NCBI GenBank assembly: GCA_024138025.1
Contig: JAMXBD010000632.1
Coordinates: 62,001 to 126,000, forward strand
DNA: 64,000 bases
Direction of reading: 5' to 3'
Origin: Combretum micranthum
Lineage: Eukaryota; Streptophyta; Magnoliopsida; Myrtales; Combretaceae
Positions 1-12,204 of this stretch are shown here, piece after piece. The position numbers were made by a program, and so were the translations under genes. Under the pieces are notes generated by a model that had not been told where the DNA came from, did no database searches, and saw only the letters and a list, made by a program, of their open reading frames with translations. Numbering within the stretch: position 1 is the stretch's first letter; every line of letters starts with the position of its first letter.

Positions 1-193
1 TATTGATTTTACAATTATATATATAAAATTTTTATTAGTAATTACCTGCCACGTGAAGAGTTCTAGGAACCAAGTAACTATTTTTTCTCTTATTTTATTG
101 GGTCGCCATGATATACATATCTATAATATAATTATATATAAAATTTAGATATTATTATTATAAAACTAGGGATGGGCTACAAGCGGCAATGGG
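1..193. other. AT-rich flank, no gene seen
   Basis: This is AT-rich sequence before the first LTR. I see no coding potential and no recognisable repeat terminus. A clear target-site duplication matching the far side of the adjacent LTR element was not found here. Confidence 0.5.
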
Positions 194-801
194 TGATGCA
201 ATGGAAGAGATGGAATATTACTACTTGGAAGAATGGCATACGATGGAGAGGAGAAACAAGCATTGAATCTTCTACATCGGCCACTTACTCCGTCGGACTT
301 GGAGATAAGCCACCGGCCTTTAGTTCTTCACCACGGCTTAGAGTGGCGTACTTTACTCACTTTTTGGATTTTTCAATTTCGTAATTAATAATGCAGTCAA
401 TGTTTTTAGAATATTATTTAATATTTTTAAAGAATATCTTTTAAGATCATTTAGTAGGATTTTTAGATTTTATGCAATATCTTTTATTAGGATTTTTCTA
501 TATCTTTTATTTAGTTTATGATAGGATTTTTTGTTCCTTTTTTAGTAAATTTTAGATTTCCTATATAATGTAAGCCCTAGGGCTATCCAAGACAGTTTTC
601 ACATATTTAATGAAATTTCTCTAAGCATTTTTGCTCTCTTTTCTCCCAAGACTTGAATTATTGTGTAGGATTTCGACTTTTGATGCCAATTGCTAAGGTA
701 TTCTCAAAATCAATAACTTTTGAAGATCACAGGATGGTATTCGTGAGCGAATCAATGTTTTGCGATAAACCCTAAATTAGTTTTTACGCTATGTTGTGTC
801 A
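194..801 (+). repeat. 5' LTR of compact element
   Basis: This matches the copy at 1561-2176 over nearly its whole length. Shared landmarks include the 'gtaagccctag' block near 570, 'gatttcgacttttgat' near 670 and 'aaaccctaaatta' near 770. It ends in gtca directly before the primer-binding site. Shared blocks also occur at 8003-8509 and, inverted, at 22404-22800. Confidence 0.8.
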
Positions 802-805
802 GCTT

Positions 806-820
806 TGGTATTAGAGTTGC
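806..820 (+). other. Primer-binding site (initiator Met-tRNA type)
   Basis: tggtattagagttgc lies four bases after the LTR end. It differs from the usual plant tggtatcagagc site by one transition. The truncated relative has the same variant at 8513-8526, so the change is shared by the family. Confidence 0.75.
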
Positions 821-973
821 AGTCGCTTTTGGAATATCATGGTGCCTAGCAGACATGTTAATCAACAACGTGTGGATGAGAACTATGATTATGATGATCT
901 AGATCGAAGATTAGGTAAACAACTAATTGACAGTTAAGCACTACGGTGGATCAATTTATAGAAAGAATGATGT

Positions 974-1222
974 GTGTTGATGGGGACCCAAAGGAATGAA
1001 AACCCTAACTTGATGCCTAATGTAGATTTTGAAGACGCAAATGATGATTCTTCATCTGTTGATGAGGGCTACTATGAGAATAAGGAAGATGACGAGGATG
1101 TCTTTGAAGTAAGAGGTAATGATGATCCAATTTATGATAAGGAACATGTTGAAGATGAAACTATTTTTAAGATTGATGGTGACCTAGTCTTTGATGCTTA
1201 TGTTGATGATGAAATTTTTTAG
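974..1222 (+). CDS. Acidic gag-like ORF remnant in compact LTR element
   Basis: This is an 82-residue open frame very rich in Asp and Glu, with runs such as ENKEDDEDVFEV, between the primer site and the 3' LTR. It has no zinc knuckle. The equivalent stretch in the second copy (8673-8930) is frame-shifted but similar at DNA level. An upstream in-frame piece near 840-930 (start atggtgcctagcag) probably belongs to the same original reading frame. Function is unknown; a gag-derived N-terminal region is an inference from its position only. Confidence 0.4.
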   Translation: MLMGTQRNENPNLMPNVDFEDANDDSSSVDEGYYENKEDDEDVFEVRGNDDPIYDKEHVEDETIFKIDGDLVFDAYVDDEIF

Positions 1223-1560
1223 CTTGTTGGTGATGGTGAACCAATTTTTTATTTTTATATTGTTGAATAGAAAAGTATGATTGGACATAGTAAGGAGAAT
1301 TTGGTTGTTAAGAGGTCTTGTGTTATTCCCAAAGCTGTTGAACATGATTAGCTAAAATAGACATTTTCTTGTCTATTTACACCGTTATAGGAAAGGTGAA
1401 AAAGGATTCACGAAGTATTCAAAGTAGACTAACAGTCAACTAGTATGGGTTGATTGCAATTGTTGGATTAATCTATATGAGGCTTTTGTGATTAATTCTA
1501 AATGGATCTTGTGTAGCATAGTGAACATTCGAGGACAAATTTTGTTCAACCTGGGGAGGA

Positions 1561-2176
1561 TGATGCGGTGTAAGAGATGGGACATAACCACTTGGAGGAA
1601 TGGCATAGGATGGAGAGGAGGAACAAGAGTTGAATCTTCTACACCATCCACTTACAACGTCGGCCTTAGGAGATAAGCCGCTAGCCTTTAGCTCTATACG
1701 ATTGGTGTGGGGGTGGTGAACTTTACTTGTCTTTAGGATTTTTTAATTTCGTAATTAATAATACAGTCAATGTCTTTAGACTATCATTTAATAGTTTTAA
1801 AGAATATCTTTTAATACCACTTAGTAGGATTTTTAGATTTTATGGAATATCTTTTATTAGGATTTTTCCATATCTTTTAATTTAGTTTATGATAAGATTT
1901 TTTTTTTTTTCCTTTTTTTTAGTAAATTTTAGGTTTCCAATATAATGTAAGCCCTAAAGCTATGCAAGATAGTTTTTACATATTGAATGAAATTTCTCTA
2001 AGTGTGTTTTGCTCTCTTTTCTCTCAAGATTCGAATTCTTGTGTAAGATTTCGACTTTTGATATAATTGCCAAGGAATTCTTAAAATCAATAGGTTTTGA
2101 AGATCATAGGACAACATTAGTGAGTGAATCAACTTCTTGTGATAAACCCTAAATTAATCTCATGCTATACGCTGCA
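1561..2176 (+). repeat. 3' LTR of compact element
   Basis: This is the second LTR, preceded directly by the polypurine tract ctggggagga (1551-1560). It ends gctgca. It differs from the 5' copy by many scattered substitutions and small indels, so the insertion is old. Confidence 0.8.
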
Positions 2177-3064
2177 TAGTGAGGGGCCCTGGCCTAACCC
2201 CGTAGCCCTAGAAATGTCTCCTAAAAAGCTTAGCTTGTTAACTATACGTAAAAGAAATTGGTCAAACATATCCCATTAGAACAAGCATTAGCCCGTGTTT
2301 AATTGAAAATTTCAAAAAAAAAAAAAAATGCACTCTACGAAGCATTATTGATGACTTTAATTTCTAATTCTCTAGAAAAACAAAAGACCTTACGATGGCT
2401 CTTAGGACTGTTGTATTTGATTTGTTTATTATATTTATCATCAATGAAAAACATCACACACTACGTAATGAACATCAACACCCAACACTAATTGTGTGTG
2501 ATTTTTCACTCCAAATCTTTCACCCATCATTTTTCTCTCTAAACCCAAAAACTAAACTGCTCTTTCTCTCTCTAAGATTTTTCACTTTATTAGAAAAATT
2601 GACACTCAAATTTGGTTGCAAGAAGTTCTTAATGATCTATAGTTACAAAAAGACAAAATTTTTCTTTCATTCCTCATAATAAAGTATTGATCAAAAGTTT
2701 GAATTTGTCTATTTGCATCTTCTTCAACTTTCCACCAAATCACCGTTGAAAGTTACTCACCACTGCTTAGTTGTTTCTTAAGAAGAAACAACACCATTAA
2801 CACTTCTCGCTGTCCACAAACATGAGCCCTTCGAGATCTTCACTTACCTCAGCAATTATAAAAATTTCAATAGTTCATGAATTTTTGAGAAAAAGATTAC
2901 TTAGTGAAACCTAAAATATGATGCAATTATTGCATGAGTCAAGTGTAGTGGCATTGGTGTTTGTGTTTTAGTTGTGTAACCATGTGATGAGTGGTGTGTG
3001 TTTTGTCAAAGTTGGTAACTAGGAATAGCAATGATGCTATGCTTGTTTTTTTTTGTTTTTTTCA
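2177..3064. other. No gene recognised
   Basis: AT-rich sequence with an A-run near 2315 and several short chance ORFs. I see no domain, repeat pair or RNA gene. Confidence 0.4.
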
Positions 3065-3688
3065 ATTTTCCAATTTTTAAGATTTTGTTGTACTTTTTAG
3101 TTAATTATTTTCTTGATACATATTATTAATATATATTATGTAATTTAATAAACTCTTTATTTCATCCAATTACAAGCTGCCATGTGGCATACGTTAATGG
3201 AAAAGTCCATCTTATTAAAAGTCCAGTTTTATAAGTTTTATTAAAGGGTAAATTATACTAAAAAGTCCCAACGTTTGGGAGTAAGTTTATTTTGGATCCC
3301 AACGTTTTAAAAAGTTTAAAAGAGTTTCCAATGTTTAGGGGGTAAGTTCATTTAAGTCCCAACATTTGAAGAAATTGGCCAATTTGGGTTCCTAAGGACA
3401 TATGTTAACAAGACAAGACTCATAAAACTCTTTCCTATTGACACATGTTTTAGGAGACCTAAATTGACCCACTTCTTCAAATGTTGTGACCTTTAAACGA
3501 ACTTACCTCCAAACGTTAAGACCTCTTTGAACTATTCGAAACATTGGGACTCAAAATGATCTGACTTTCAAATGTTGAAACTTTTTAGTATAATTCACCT
3601 TCTATTAAACATTAAGGACTTGAACAAAAAAAAAAAAATTTAAGACTCAAATAGAAAAATCTTAAAATGTTAAGGAATAAAAATATAC
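3065..3688 (-). repeat. Solo Mutator-like arm, interrupted by hairpin MITE
   Basis: Sequence before 3245 and after 3601 resembles the right arm of the Mutator-like element at 43930-44227. Shared features in order are a tttgtt/tttatt block, the 'ttaatggaaaa' motif, and a terminus reading aaatatacttatccc. No opposite arm is visible nearby. The arm is split by the hairpin at 3246-3600. Confidence 0.55.
3246..3600. mobile_element. Hairpin (foldback) MITE with 9-bp target duplication
   Basis: The two halves are inverted copies of each other for about 170 bp. The left end gggtaaattatactaaaaag matches the complement of the right end, ctttttagtataattcacct, with few mismatches. Each arm also holds internally repeated 'caacgttt...aagttcattt' units. 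Flanks are tttattaaa (3237-3245) and tctattaaa (3601-3609), which agree at 8 of 9 positions. A 9-bp duplication is typical of the Mutator superfamily. There is no coding capacity. If transcribed it would form a long double-stranded RNA. Confidence 0.8.
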
Positions 3689-4033
3689 TTATCCCTAAAA
3701 TAATTGACAAAAAATTTTTTTTCTTTACATATTAAATTTTATATAATATTATTGGATCTTTTAATGAAAAAAATTAAACAATTTACTTTTCTTACTGGCA
3801 ACTTTATCAAAGTTTCCCTATTCACCAATTTTTCATTTTTTTTTTCTCAAAGTATAAATTTATGTTACTTATTTTTTTTCTAATCTATTTGATAAAATTT
3901 TAATTTATGTTATTTAAGGAGATGAATTTTCATGTTGAATTTATTTATATTTAATTTGGAATTTTTTAATTATCATAGTTTATTGAATTCTTTTTTTTTT
4001 CTTCCTCTTTAACTCACTTTTCTCTATATCACA

Positions 4034-4345
4034 TTGAAAAATGCAAAAACCTCTTTTCCAAAGCTAGACTTATTTTTTTAAGAGTAAATATCATAATCAC
4101 CTATCATAATTCTTGTAATATTAAAATACAACATATTGCCATGAATCAAATGCAAACCTCTCCTGCTTGTTACTTTTTTTATTGTAAAATCTATCTTTGT
4201 AATACTGATATAAATATGAAAAATGCAAAAACCTCTTTTTTCTAAGCTAGAACTTTTTTTTTAAGAGTAAATGTCATGATCACCTATCATAATTCTGTAA
4301 TATTAAAATACAACATATCTCAGTAATACTGATATAAATATGATT
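4034..4345. repeat. Direct duplication, about 180-bp unit
   Basis: The block 'tgaaaaatgcaaaaacctct ... ttaaaatacaacatat' occurs at about 4034-4135 and again at about 4215-4318. An 'aatactgatataaatatga' tail follows at about 4201 and 4325. Nearly two units of a 180-bp tandem repeat are present. There is no gene. Confidence 0.65.
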
Positions 4346-5240
4346 ATATTGCATTGTCTTCTTCTTGTTCTTCTTCTTTTCCTTACCTTTAATGAAAATA
4401 TTAATTATAGATGGACATTGCACATATAATACCATGTATGATATCATATATATGATTTTGAATTGCAATACATGACACCTATATCATTTAAGTGATAACA
4501 TGTATTACGCTTTTCCATAATATATCTTATGCACTATATTATCGGTAATATGATATATGTTTTGCGTTATATTATATAACATCAATGATATTTACTCAAC
4601 AACTTTAAATGTATGTCTTTTCTTTATATAATAATATGGAAATATTTTTTTATTACATGGATATTGCCCCTACCTTTAAGTTCTTCGTCTGTTCTTGTAT
4701 AAAACCGACATGGACTAGTTTTCATCTACACGTTCATTGACTAAAATGGATATAATTTTTCATTTGTATTGGCTTAAAAAAATTACATAAATATTAATTA
4801 GAAATTAATTATATAGATACTAACGTAATATCATAAGTTTAACATGTAATATTAATTTTCATATTGTTTCATACTTGTAATTTTGTTGGGATTTGATCTT
4901 TTATACTTGCTTACTTTGGCTTTTTAATGATATTATGTAGTTTCCCAAAAAAAAAAAAAAAGGTAACATGTCTCTATGATCTTATAAAATAAAATTATTT
5001 AAATATAAATTACATAATTTTAACTACGTAAATATTGATGCAAAATTATATTCAAAATATACGATTCTATTTTTTTACAAAAAATTGTACGCAAGATATG
5101 TGATATGTGTAATGAAAAATAAAATCTCATTGGTATGTATATAATTATATTTACGTAATTTATATTTATATAACTAAATTATTAAGTGGCTATTATATAA
5201 TTGGTCAAAAAGAAAAACTTATGGCAACTATTATTATTAT
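4346..5240. other. No gene recognised
   Basis: Very AT-rich sequence with dyad-like atatgatat stretches and homopolymer A near 4947. Nothing coding or clearly repeated was seen. Confidence 0.4.
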
Positions 5241-5244
5241 TATT

Positions 5245-6025
5245 AGGGTGAGAAAAAAACCAACCGAATCGAACCAATCCAAAACAAAAAATATGGTTTT
5301 TTTTAATGGTTTGGTTTAAAAAATTTTCAATTCAAACCAATTTGTAGATTTATGGTTTGTTAGGAAAAAAAAAATCAAATCAATCCGTAAAACCGAACCA
5401 AACTATTTTAGAAAAATATAATAATATTTTACTATATGTTCATATGATTTCACTATTTATTATTTGATGAATATTGATTAAAATCAACTTGCTCATTTTT
5501 AATTTTTTTTTAGGCTCATGATATGTATTTTTTTTGATGATGACTATTTTTTTTTAAAGTAGCTTTTAACTTTATAAAGTATGAAATTCATTTATTCTAT
5601 TGTAAACTCTTATCATATATTAATTGTTTAATATATTTTGTCAGTAGATCATTTTATTCGTTGATGAGTTTTGTTGATAGATGATTTTTTATTTTAGCTA
5701 AATTTATTGGTAGATAATTGACTTGATGTTTTTATAGAGAATTATAGATTAAAAGTATGATGAATTCATAAAGTATTTTGCTGTGATTTATAATATAAAC
5801 TTTATAAAATGATATAAATATTTAATTATCTATAAAAAAATTAGAATAAAAAAAATTTTTAGTTAGAATTTTGATTTAATTCCTAATTTAAACCGAACCA
5901 AACTGTTATTTAATAATTTTAAAAATTTTTAATTCGAACCAAAATATTACTTGATGATTTAATTTAGATGGAGAAAAAATCAAACCGATATGTACCAACC
6001 TTTTATTATTATTATGAGTGAGAGG
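5245..6025. repeat. AT-rich interspersed repeat with 'aaccgaaccaaa' motifs at both ends
   Basis: Short motifs of the aaccgaacc/aaccaattt kind cluster near 5258-5405 and again near 5888-6000, around an AT-rich core. Both borders carry a (tta)n run followed by gggtgag or gagtgag. It resembles non-coding interspersed repeats common in plants, but I cannot assign a family. Confidence 0.4.
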
Positions 6026-8002
6026 AATGGTTGAGTTTCTTGTAAATCATTAGCCATTAGTCACCAACGGATATTGGCATGTTGTAATGGTACGAACCAT
6101 TTGAACATCTTGGTTCAGCTTTTTGTCCTCCTCTTCCGTCCCTAATAATGCAATTGGATTCCTTGTCCTTTTTACGTGGGCACATGGTCGGTGGTGGCCT
6201 TCCCTACCGTGCACGTATGTATCTTTTATTTTTTCTCAAAGTTGATTTTTTAAACACTTGTGTACTTTTTCTGCCTGATTTCTTTTTCACGTGCACTTCA
6301 ATTTTAGTTAAATATGTGGTTAGATTTTTTAATCTAAAAATTGATTAGTTTATTATTTAAAATAAATTTTTTCGTATATATCAATAATATTTTTATTAAA
6401 TTAACTAATTATCATTTGACGTAACATTTTTAATCAATATAATGAAAATATTGTTAACATATATTAAAATTTTTTAAAATACTAAATTAATTGATTCAAA
6501 ATTTATACATCTAATTACACATTTTTCCAAAATTCTAATATCATGCATGGCTTTTTTTTCCCCCTCCTAATGAGTTGTTGGTAAGTGACATTGTTAACAA
6601 AACCTGTTGATGGATATTCCAGAAGAGATGTTTTTTAAAGGAATCAAATAAAGAATTTTAGTATGTCTTTAATCAGTCAAATCTATTTTACTCAAGCTTA
6701 CTAGTGGACTAACGAGCAAGACATGTAACGAGTTCGTAACATAATATAACAAATAGCATTGGGACGACCGAGAGAGAAGAAGGTTTTCTTTATAACAAGC
6801 CATCTGAAAGTTTTGCCTAATGGTGTTTTATCTAATAATTATAGGAATATAGATCCTTTTCACTCCCTTTCCTCGATCAATGAATAAAGTTGTTTTAATT
6901 TTAAAAATATTATATGATATCATTATAGCTTTATTTTTTATATAATCTCAATCATTGTTTACACATAACAATATAGATATATCATTAATATTATAAATGA
7001 TACTTGTATTTTTACAAAATATACAATTAAGTATTTTAATTTTAGAATTGATCTATTTAGTGCCTGAACTTCAAATTGATGAATTTATTATCCGGAAGAA
7101 CTTTCGTCAACAATATTTTGTCTAATTCTTATGATTAATTTCAAAATATAGATATCTGATTGTATATTTATTAAAATTTGTGAATTATTTGTGATATTAC
7201 TCCTTTAGATATATTCGAAGTTGAACATCTAGGTTGTTTAGAACCTTAGGACGGTGGTCTGTGTTTCTTTCTTTTCGTTTTTAGTCTGTGTAGTTCGTTT
7301 GTATCATATATGAATTGCTCCACCATTGCTACCGTTGTCTAGTGTTTCTAGACGTGGTATGATTTTTAACTAATAAAATGAATTATCTATCGAAAAATTT
7401 ATTATATAGGTTTTTTTGATAAAGCGTTTATTCAATATTTAGCTCACTGTGCGAAAATGTTTCGTTTTCATTCAAGATCTTATCAAGTTCCTCCGTGGTG
7501 TCGGTAAATATAAAACAAAATATTTAAAAAATATATTTCTCTAAGATATATTTTCGTCTTCGTTCAATTTAAGGTATAAAAGTAAATGTGGTTCTCAGAA
7601 CATTTATTGGCCAAACCGTATTGATAATGTCAGGTATTAAATTGACGGATATTAACAACTTGTCACGAGTTTATATGGATACGAACACATTAATGTTCAA
7701 AACCTGTTATAATTTTGATATATACCAAAATTAATTTTCAAAGACACGTATAATAGTAAATTCAGGTTAATAGTCAAACCACAAATACTTCACATGTAAC
7801 ACAAGATTTGACATAAATTAATCCCACACACCACTAGCATAAGATTAGTACCCTAGCATACGATCATTTACATCATCACATGAATATTCTTCATTAGCAT
7901 CCTTCCCATAATCCACTATGATGTCATTTTCAAATAAGTCCAAAGCTACAGTGATCTCAATTTACTATATGATCAAGCAAATACACATTCACTTACATCA
8001 CT
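6026..8002. other. No gene; dispersed repeat at about 6650-6715
   Basis: No protein domain is visible. The stretch around 6640-6715 (agtatgtctttaatca, actcaagctta, tggactaacgag) resembles about 23490-23575 (actcaagcttg, tggactaatgag), so it is a dispersed repeat of unknown type. Confidence 0.45.
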
Positions 8003-9170
8003 AACTTACACTGCCGACCTTGGGAGATAGCTGTCGGCCTTTAGTTCTACACCACCAGCATTGGAGCGGTGTATTTTACTCGTCCTATGGATTTTTCAAT
8101 TTCGTAATTAATAATACAATCAATGTCTTTAGAATATCTTTTAGTATCATTTAATAGGATTTTTAGATTTTATGAAATATCTTTTATTAGGATTTTTCCA
8201 TAGCTTTCTATTTAATTTATGATTGGATTTTTTTTTTATTTTCCTTTTTTACTAAATTTTAGGTTTCCTATATAATGTAAGCCCTAGGGCTATGCAAGAC
8301 GGTTTTCACATATTGAATGAATTTCTTTGAGTGTTTTTGCTCTCTTTTCTCCCAATATTCGGATTCTTATGTAGGATTTCGAATTTCGAAGCCAATTGCC
8401 AAGGCATTCTTAGAATCAATAGGCTTTTAAAGATCATAGGACGACATTCATGAGCTAATCAATGTCTTGCAATGACCCCTAAATTAGTTTCACGTTATAC
8501 ACTATGTCAGTTTGGTATTAGAGCTGTGTTTGCTTTTGGAATCATAGTGCCTAACAGAGAAGTTAATCAATGATGTGTCAATGAGATCTATGATTATGAT
8601 GATCTAGATCAAAGGACCGGGTAGACAATAGATCAGGTGTTAAGCGCTATGGTGGATTGATTTATAGAAAGAATGGATGTGTTGATGGGGACCAAAAGGA
8701 ATGAAAACCCTAACCCGATGCCTGATGTAGATTTGAAGCATATGACAATTCTTCATCTATTGATGAGGGCTATTATGAGGATAAGGAAGATGATGAGGAT
8801 GTCTTTGAAGCAAGAGATAATAGTGATCCAATTTATGATGAGGAACATGTTGAAGATGATACTATTTTTAAGATTGATGTTAACCTATTCTTTGATGCTT
8901 ATGTTGATGATGAAGAGGATGAAATTTTGAGCCTGCTGGTAATGGTGATCCAATTTTTCATTTTCATATTGTTAAATAGGAAAGCGTGATTGGAGATAGT
9001 TAGGAGATTTGGTTGTTAGGAGGTCTTTTATTGTTCCCAAAGCTTTCGAAGATGAGAAGCTGAAAAATGACGTTTTCCTATCTATTTACCATTATAGGAA
9101 AGGTGAAAAAGGATTCACAAAGTATTTAAAGTAAACTGACAGTCACTGGCATGAGTTAATTAGCAATGGT
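8003..9170 (+). mobile_element. Truncated copy of the compact gag-only LTR element
   Basis: An LTR lacking about its first 90 bp (8003-8509) is followed by the family's primer-site variant (tggtattagagctg, 8513-8526). About 640 bp of internal sequence parallel to 840-1460 follow. The gag-like frame near 8673 is shifted relative to the first copy. Similarity stops near 9170, where copia integrase sequence begins abruptly, so the right half and 3' LTR are missing. Confidence 0.75.
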
Positions 9171-11403
9171 CGAATCCCATCTTACTATACCACCCCATAC
9201 ACTAGAACACAATGGTCTTTCCTAATGACGTCATCGCTACATTGTTGAAATAGGTTTATCTCTCTCACTCATACTTCAATGCCTCTAACTTATTGGACTT
9301 ATGCCTTTGCCACAATTGTATATCTCATCAACCGTATGCCCACACATACACTGTTCTTTTATCTCCTTTTGAAAAACTTTGAGTCTCAACCTAACTATAC
9401 TATACTTTGTGGTGTTAGGTTGCTCATGATCCATGGCTTCATCCTTATTCCTAACATAATGACTCACGTTCCATTGCTTGTATCTTTCTTGGTTACTCTT
9501 CAACACAAAGTGCCTATATCTGTCTTGAAAATTCTTTTCTTTTTACGATCATCTCTCTCATCTAGCTCGACTACCCCTAGATCATTTCAAAATGGGTTCC
9601 CCAAGTCTAAATACCTACTTCAAGTGGCTCACTTAATACGCCTTCCTCAAGGGACTCCTCTGTTAACATTCGTCACAAAATGCCAACCATCGATGGTTTA
9701 CCAACGGAACCATCCAATTCCAAGACCTCTTCTTCTTCAACCAATCATACCTCCCATCAAATTACAAATCCTATGACCACTAGAGCGAAAAACAACATCC
9801 ACAAAACCCCTAACTAAGATGAATCTCATCGTTGTTTTCTCAACCATCTGATATTGAGCCTTATACTGTTAATCAAGCCTTAAAAGATTCCAAATGGAGA
9901 CAAGCTATGAATCATAAATTTGATGCTCTTGTTCGGAATGGCATTTGGAAGGTTGTTCCATCTATTCTCAGTAGAATCTTGTTGGATGTAAGTGGGTTTT
10001 TCATACTAAACGACTTCTTGATAGTTCTGTTGATAGGTATAAAGCCATATTTGTTGCCAAAGGTTTCACTAACGACTTGGATGGATATCATGACACTTTT
10101 AGCTTAGTTGGCAAGCCAACAATAATACGTCATGTTCTTAGCTTGGCAATTAGGGAGGTTGGTAGTTACACCAGTTAGATGTTAACAGTGCCTTTCTTTA
10201 AGGCCATCTTTTCAAAGATGTCTATATGGCCCAACCTCCAGGATTTGTTGATAGAGAGCATCCAACACATGTGTGTAAATTAAAAAAAAAAAAAAAAAAC
10301 TATATATGAACTTAAGTAGGCACTATGAGCTTGGTACCTTGAATTTTGCTAATTCCTCATTGAGTTTAGGTTCACAAACTCTCATGCAGACACTTTTCTA
10401 TTCATTCTCTACTCAGGAAACAATACTATATATCTCCTTGTTTATGTGGATGACATTATTATCACATCTACCAACATTAACATCATTCAGCACTATATTG
10501 ACCTCCTAGCACAAAGATTCTCAATCAAAGATCTTGGTACCTTGTCTCATTTTCTTGGCATTGAGGTCCTCATCCCTTCATCTAGTCTAATCCTTAGTCA
10601 AAAGCACTACATCACTGATCTTCTTACATGAACAAATATGTTTGGTGCAAAACTTGTTGCTATACCACTTGCTACAGATAGCTATCTCACACTTCATTCA
10701 TGTACCACTGTGAATGACTACAAAGAGTATAGAACAATTGTTGGCAGTCTATAGTATGCTTGCCTCACTTGCTTAGACATAACATATATTATCAACAAAC
10801 TTTTCTAATTCATGCATTGCTCAATGTCTGAACATTGAAACACTACAAAATGACTGTTGCAATATCTGTGTGACACATTGACTCATGGATTATTTCTTCA
10901 TAAGGAAAATCCATTTTCTCTTCATGTCTTTTCCGATGCCAATTGAGATGGCAACAAAGACAACCATACCTCTTCGAGGGCCTATATTGTCTATCTTGGT
11001 CGTCATCCTCTTTCTTAGTAATCTAAGAAGTAGCATATCGTTGCTTGGTCATCAACAAAAGCTAAGTATCGATCAGTTGCCACTACTACTTTAGAATTCA
11101 ATTAGATTTGTTTCTTGCTCACAAAGCTTATCATCACTCTTCCTACACCACATGTCATCCATTTTGACAATCTTGGTGTCACCTATCCCTATTCTAATCC
11201 AGTATTTCATTCCCGCATAAAACATTCTGCAATTGACTATCACTTTATTCAGGATTAAGTTCAATCAGGTGCTCTTCGTGTTGCTCATGTTTCCTCAACA
11301 AATTAACTTGTTGATGCTCTTACCAAATTGCTTCCACGAAGTTGCTTTCAAGAATTAAGGATCAAGATTGTCGTCTCCTCTGAAACTCCGTCTTGAGAGG
11401 GCA
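9171..11403 (+). pseudogene. Ty1/copia pol fragment (integrase C-part, RT, RNase H), decayed
   Basis: The plus strand carries copia pol pieces in several frames. Near 9200-9330 is an integrase core/C-terminal stretch (LINRMPTHT). Near 9840-9960 is the start of the reverse transcriptase domain (QALKDSKWRQAMNHKF). The RT active-site block with intact YVDD is at about 10441-10470, followed by KDLGTLSHFLGIEV. RNase H remnants lie at about 10930-11100. Frames are broken by stops and indels, and an A-run near 10281. Gag and protease are absent. No functional product is possible. Confidence 0.8.
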
Positions 11404-11638
11404 TATTAGAGAATTAATTATAATAGACTTTCTATATATTCTCAATTTAATAAAGAATCAATTATAATTAATTGTAATATCCTAATTCTAGGATAGTTTC
11501 CTATTTTTGTAATCCAGGGCAATATTCAATTTGTGTATAGATATTCATTCTTAATCAACGAAATAGATAAGCCAATATTTCTTAATATTTCTCTCTTTAT
11601 TTCAACGTAAGGGGTGCATATACACTTATATTCTAACA
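11404..11638 (+). repeat. 3' LTR of the copia fragment
   Basis: This follows the purine run ttgagagggca that ends the coding remnant. It starts tattagagaatta (a changed TG terminus) and ends tctaaca. AT-rich body with a TATA-like stretch near 11430. No partner LTR lies in the window, consistent with loss of the element's 5' half. Confidence 0.65.
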
Positions 11639-12091
11639 TAGGACTATGCTCCCCAAGCAATCCAAGAGATGTTTGAAAGAATGGAGAATGTTTAAATCTT
11701 AGCACCATCAAAATTGAGGATAGAAAAATCTGAGTAAATAAAATAGTAATCGAGAGATGGAAATTTGCTATCCTGGGAATGTTAACCGAGTGTTTAAAGG
11801 AGTTGAGACTAGGAATGAATAAAAAAAATCAATGAGCTCTCTGCATACTATAGACTATACTGTAATGGATGTTGTAATTATTAACAAAAATTGCTAAAAA
11901 GAAGCGAAACTATTATAAAATAAAATTTAATTAATTCAACAAGTTTTAAAAAATAATTTCATAAGTCCATTAAATTTGGAAATGGCAACTCGCTATCAGC
12001 TGAGTGCACTATAACTTCTATAAATGCAAATTAGAACGTGGAGAATGAGAAATTCCGATACCTCTTGATGAATAATAAAAAAAATGAAATT
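11639..12091. other. No gene recognised
   Basis: Short chance ORFs only. I see nothing repeated apart from the edge of the SINE that follows. Confidence 0.4.
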
Positions 12092-12204
12092 CTTTTTCTT
12101 ATTTTTTTTCTTTTCATTACAATGAAAGGGAAAATTCGAACATGGTATCTCTCACTTGAGAAACCATTGGCAAAACCACTAGACTATAACACTATAGGTA
12201 AAAT
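12092..12204 (-). mobile_element. SINE with tRNA-like head
   Basis: Read on the minus strand, a box-A-like tagtctagtggt is followed about 38 bp later by a box-B-like gttcgaattttcc, then an A/G-rich tail. Flanks atgaaatt (12084-12091) and atgaaatt (12205-12212) are identical, a target-site duplication. It resembles the copies at 23659-23765 and about 35780-35870. Non-coding; transcribed by RNA polymerase III in this class. Confidence 0.7.

Larger units (their letters stand above)
194..2176 (+). mobile_element. Compact non-autonomous LTR retrotransposon, gag-only (TR-GAG-like)
   Basis: Two direct repeats of about 610 bp (194-801 and 1561-2176) flank an internal region of only about 760 bp. Both copies begin with tgatgc and end in CA. 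A primer-binding site follows the left copy and a polypurine run (ctggggagga, 1551-1560) precedes the right copy, so this is an LTR pair and not a chance duplication. The interior holds an acidic gag-like ORF. Just before the polypurine run is a stretch (about 1515-1550) resembling the C-terminal end of gypsy integrases. No protease, reverse transcriptase or integrase core is visible. I infer an internal-deletion derivative of a Ty3/gypsy element, mobilised in trans if it ever moved. The 5-bp flanks (atggg, tagtg) do not match, so the target duplication has decayed or the ends are slightly off. Confidence 0.8.

Noticed and set aside
9285..9506. Minus-strand ORF across copia integrase
   Set aside because: Antisense shadow of the plus-strand integrase remnant.
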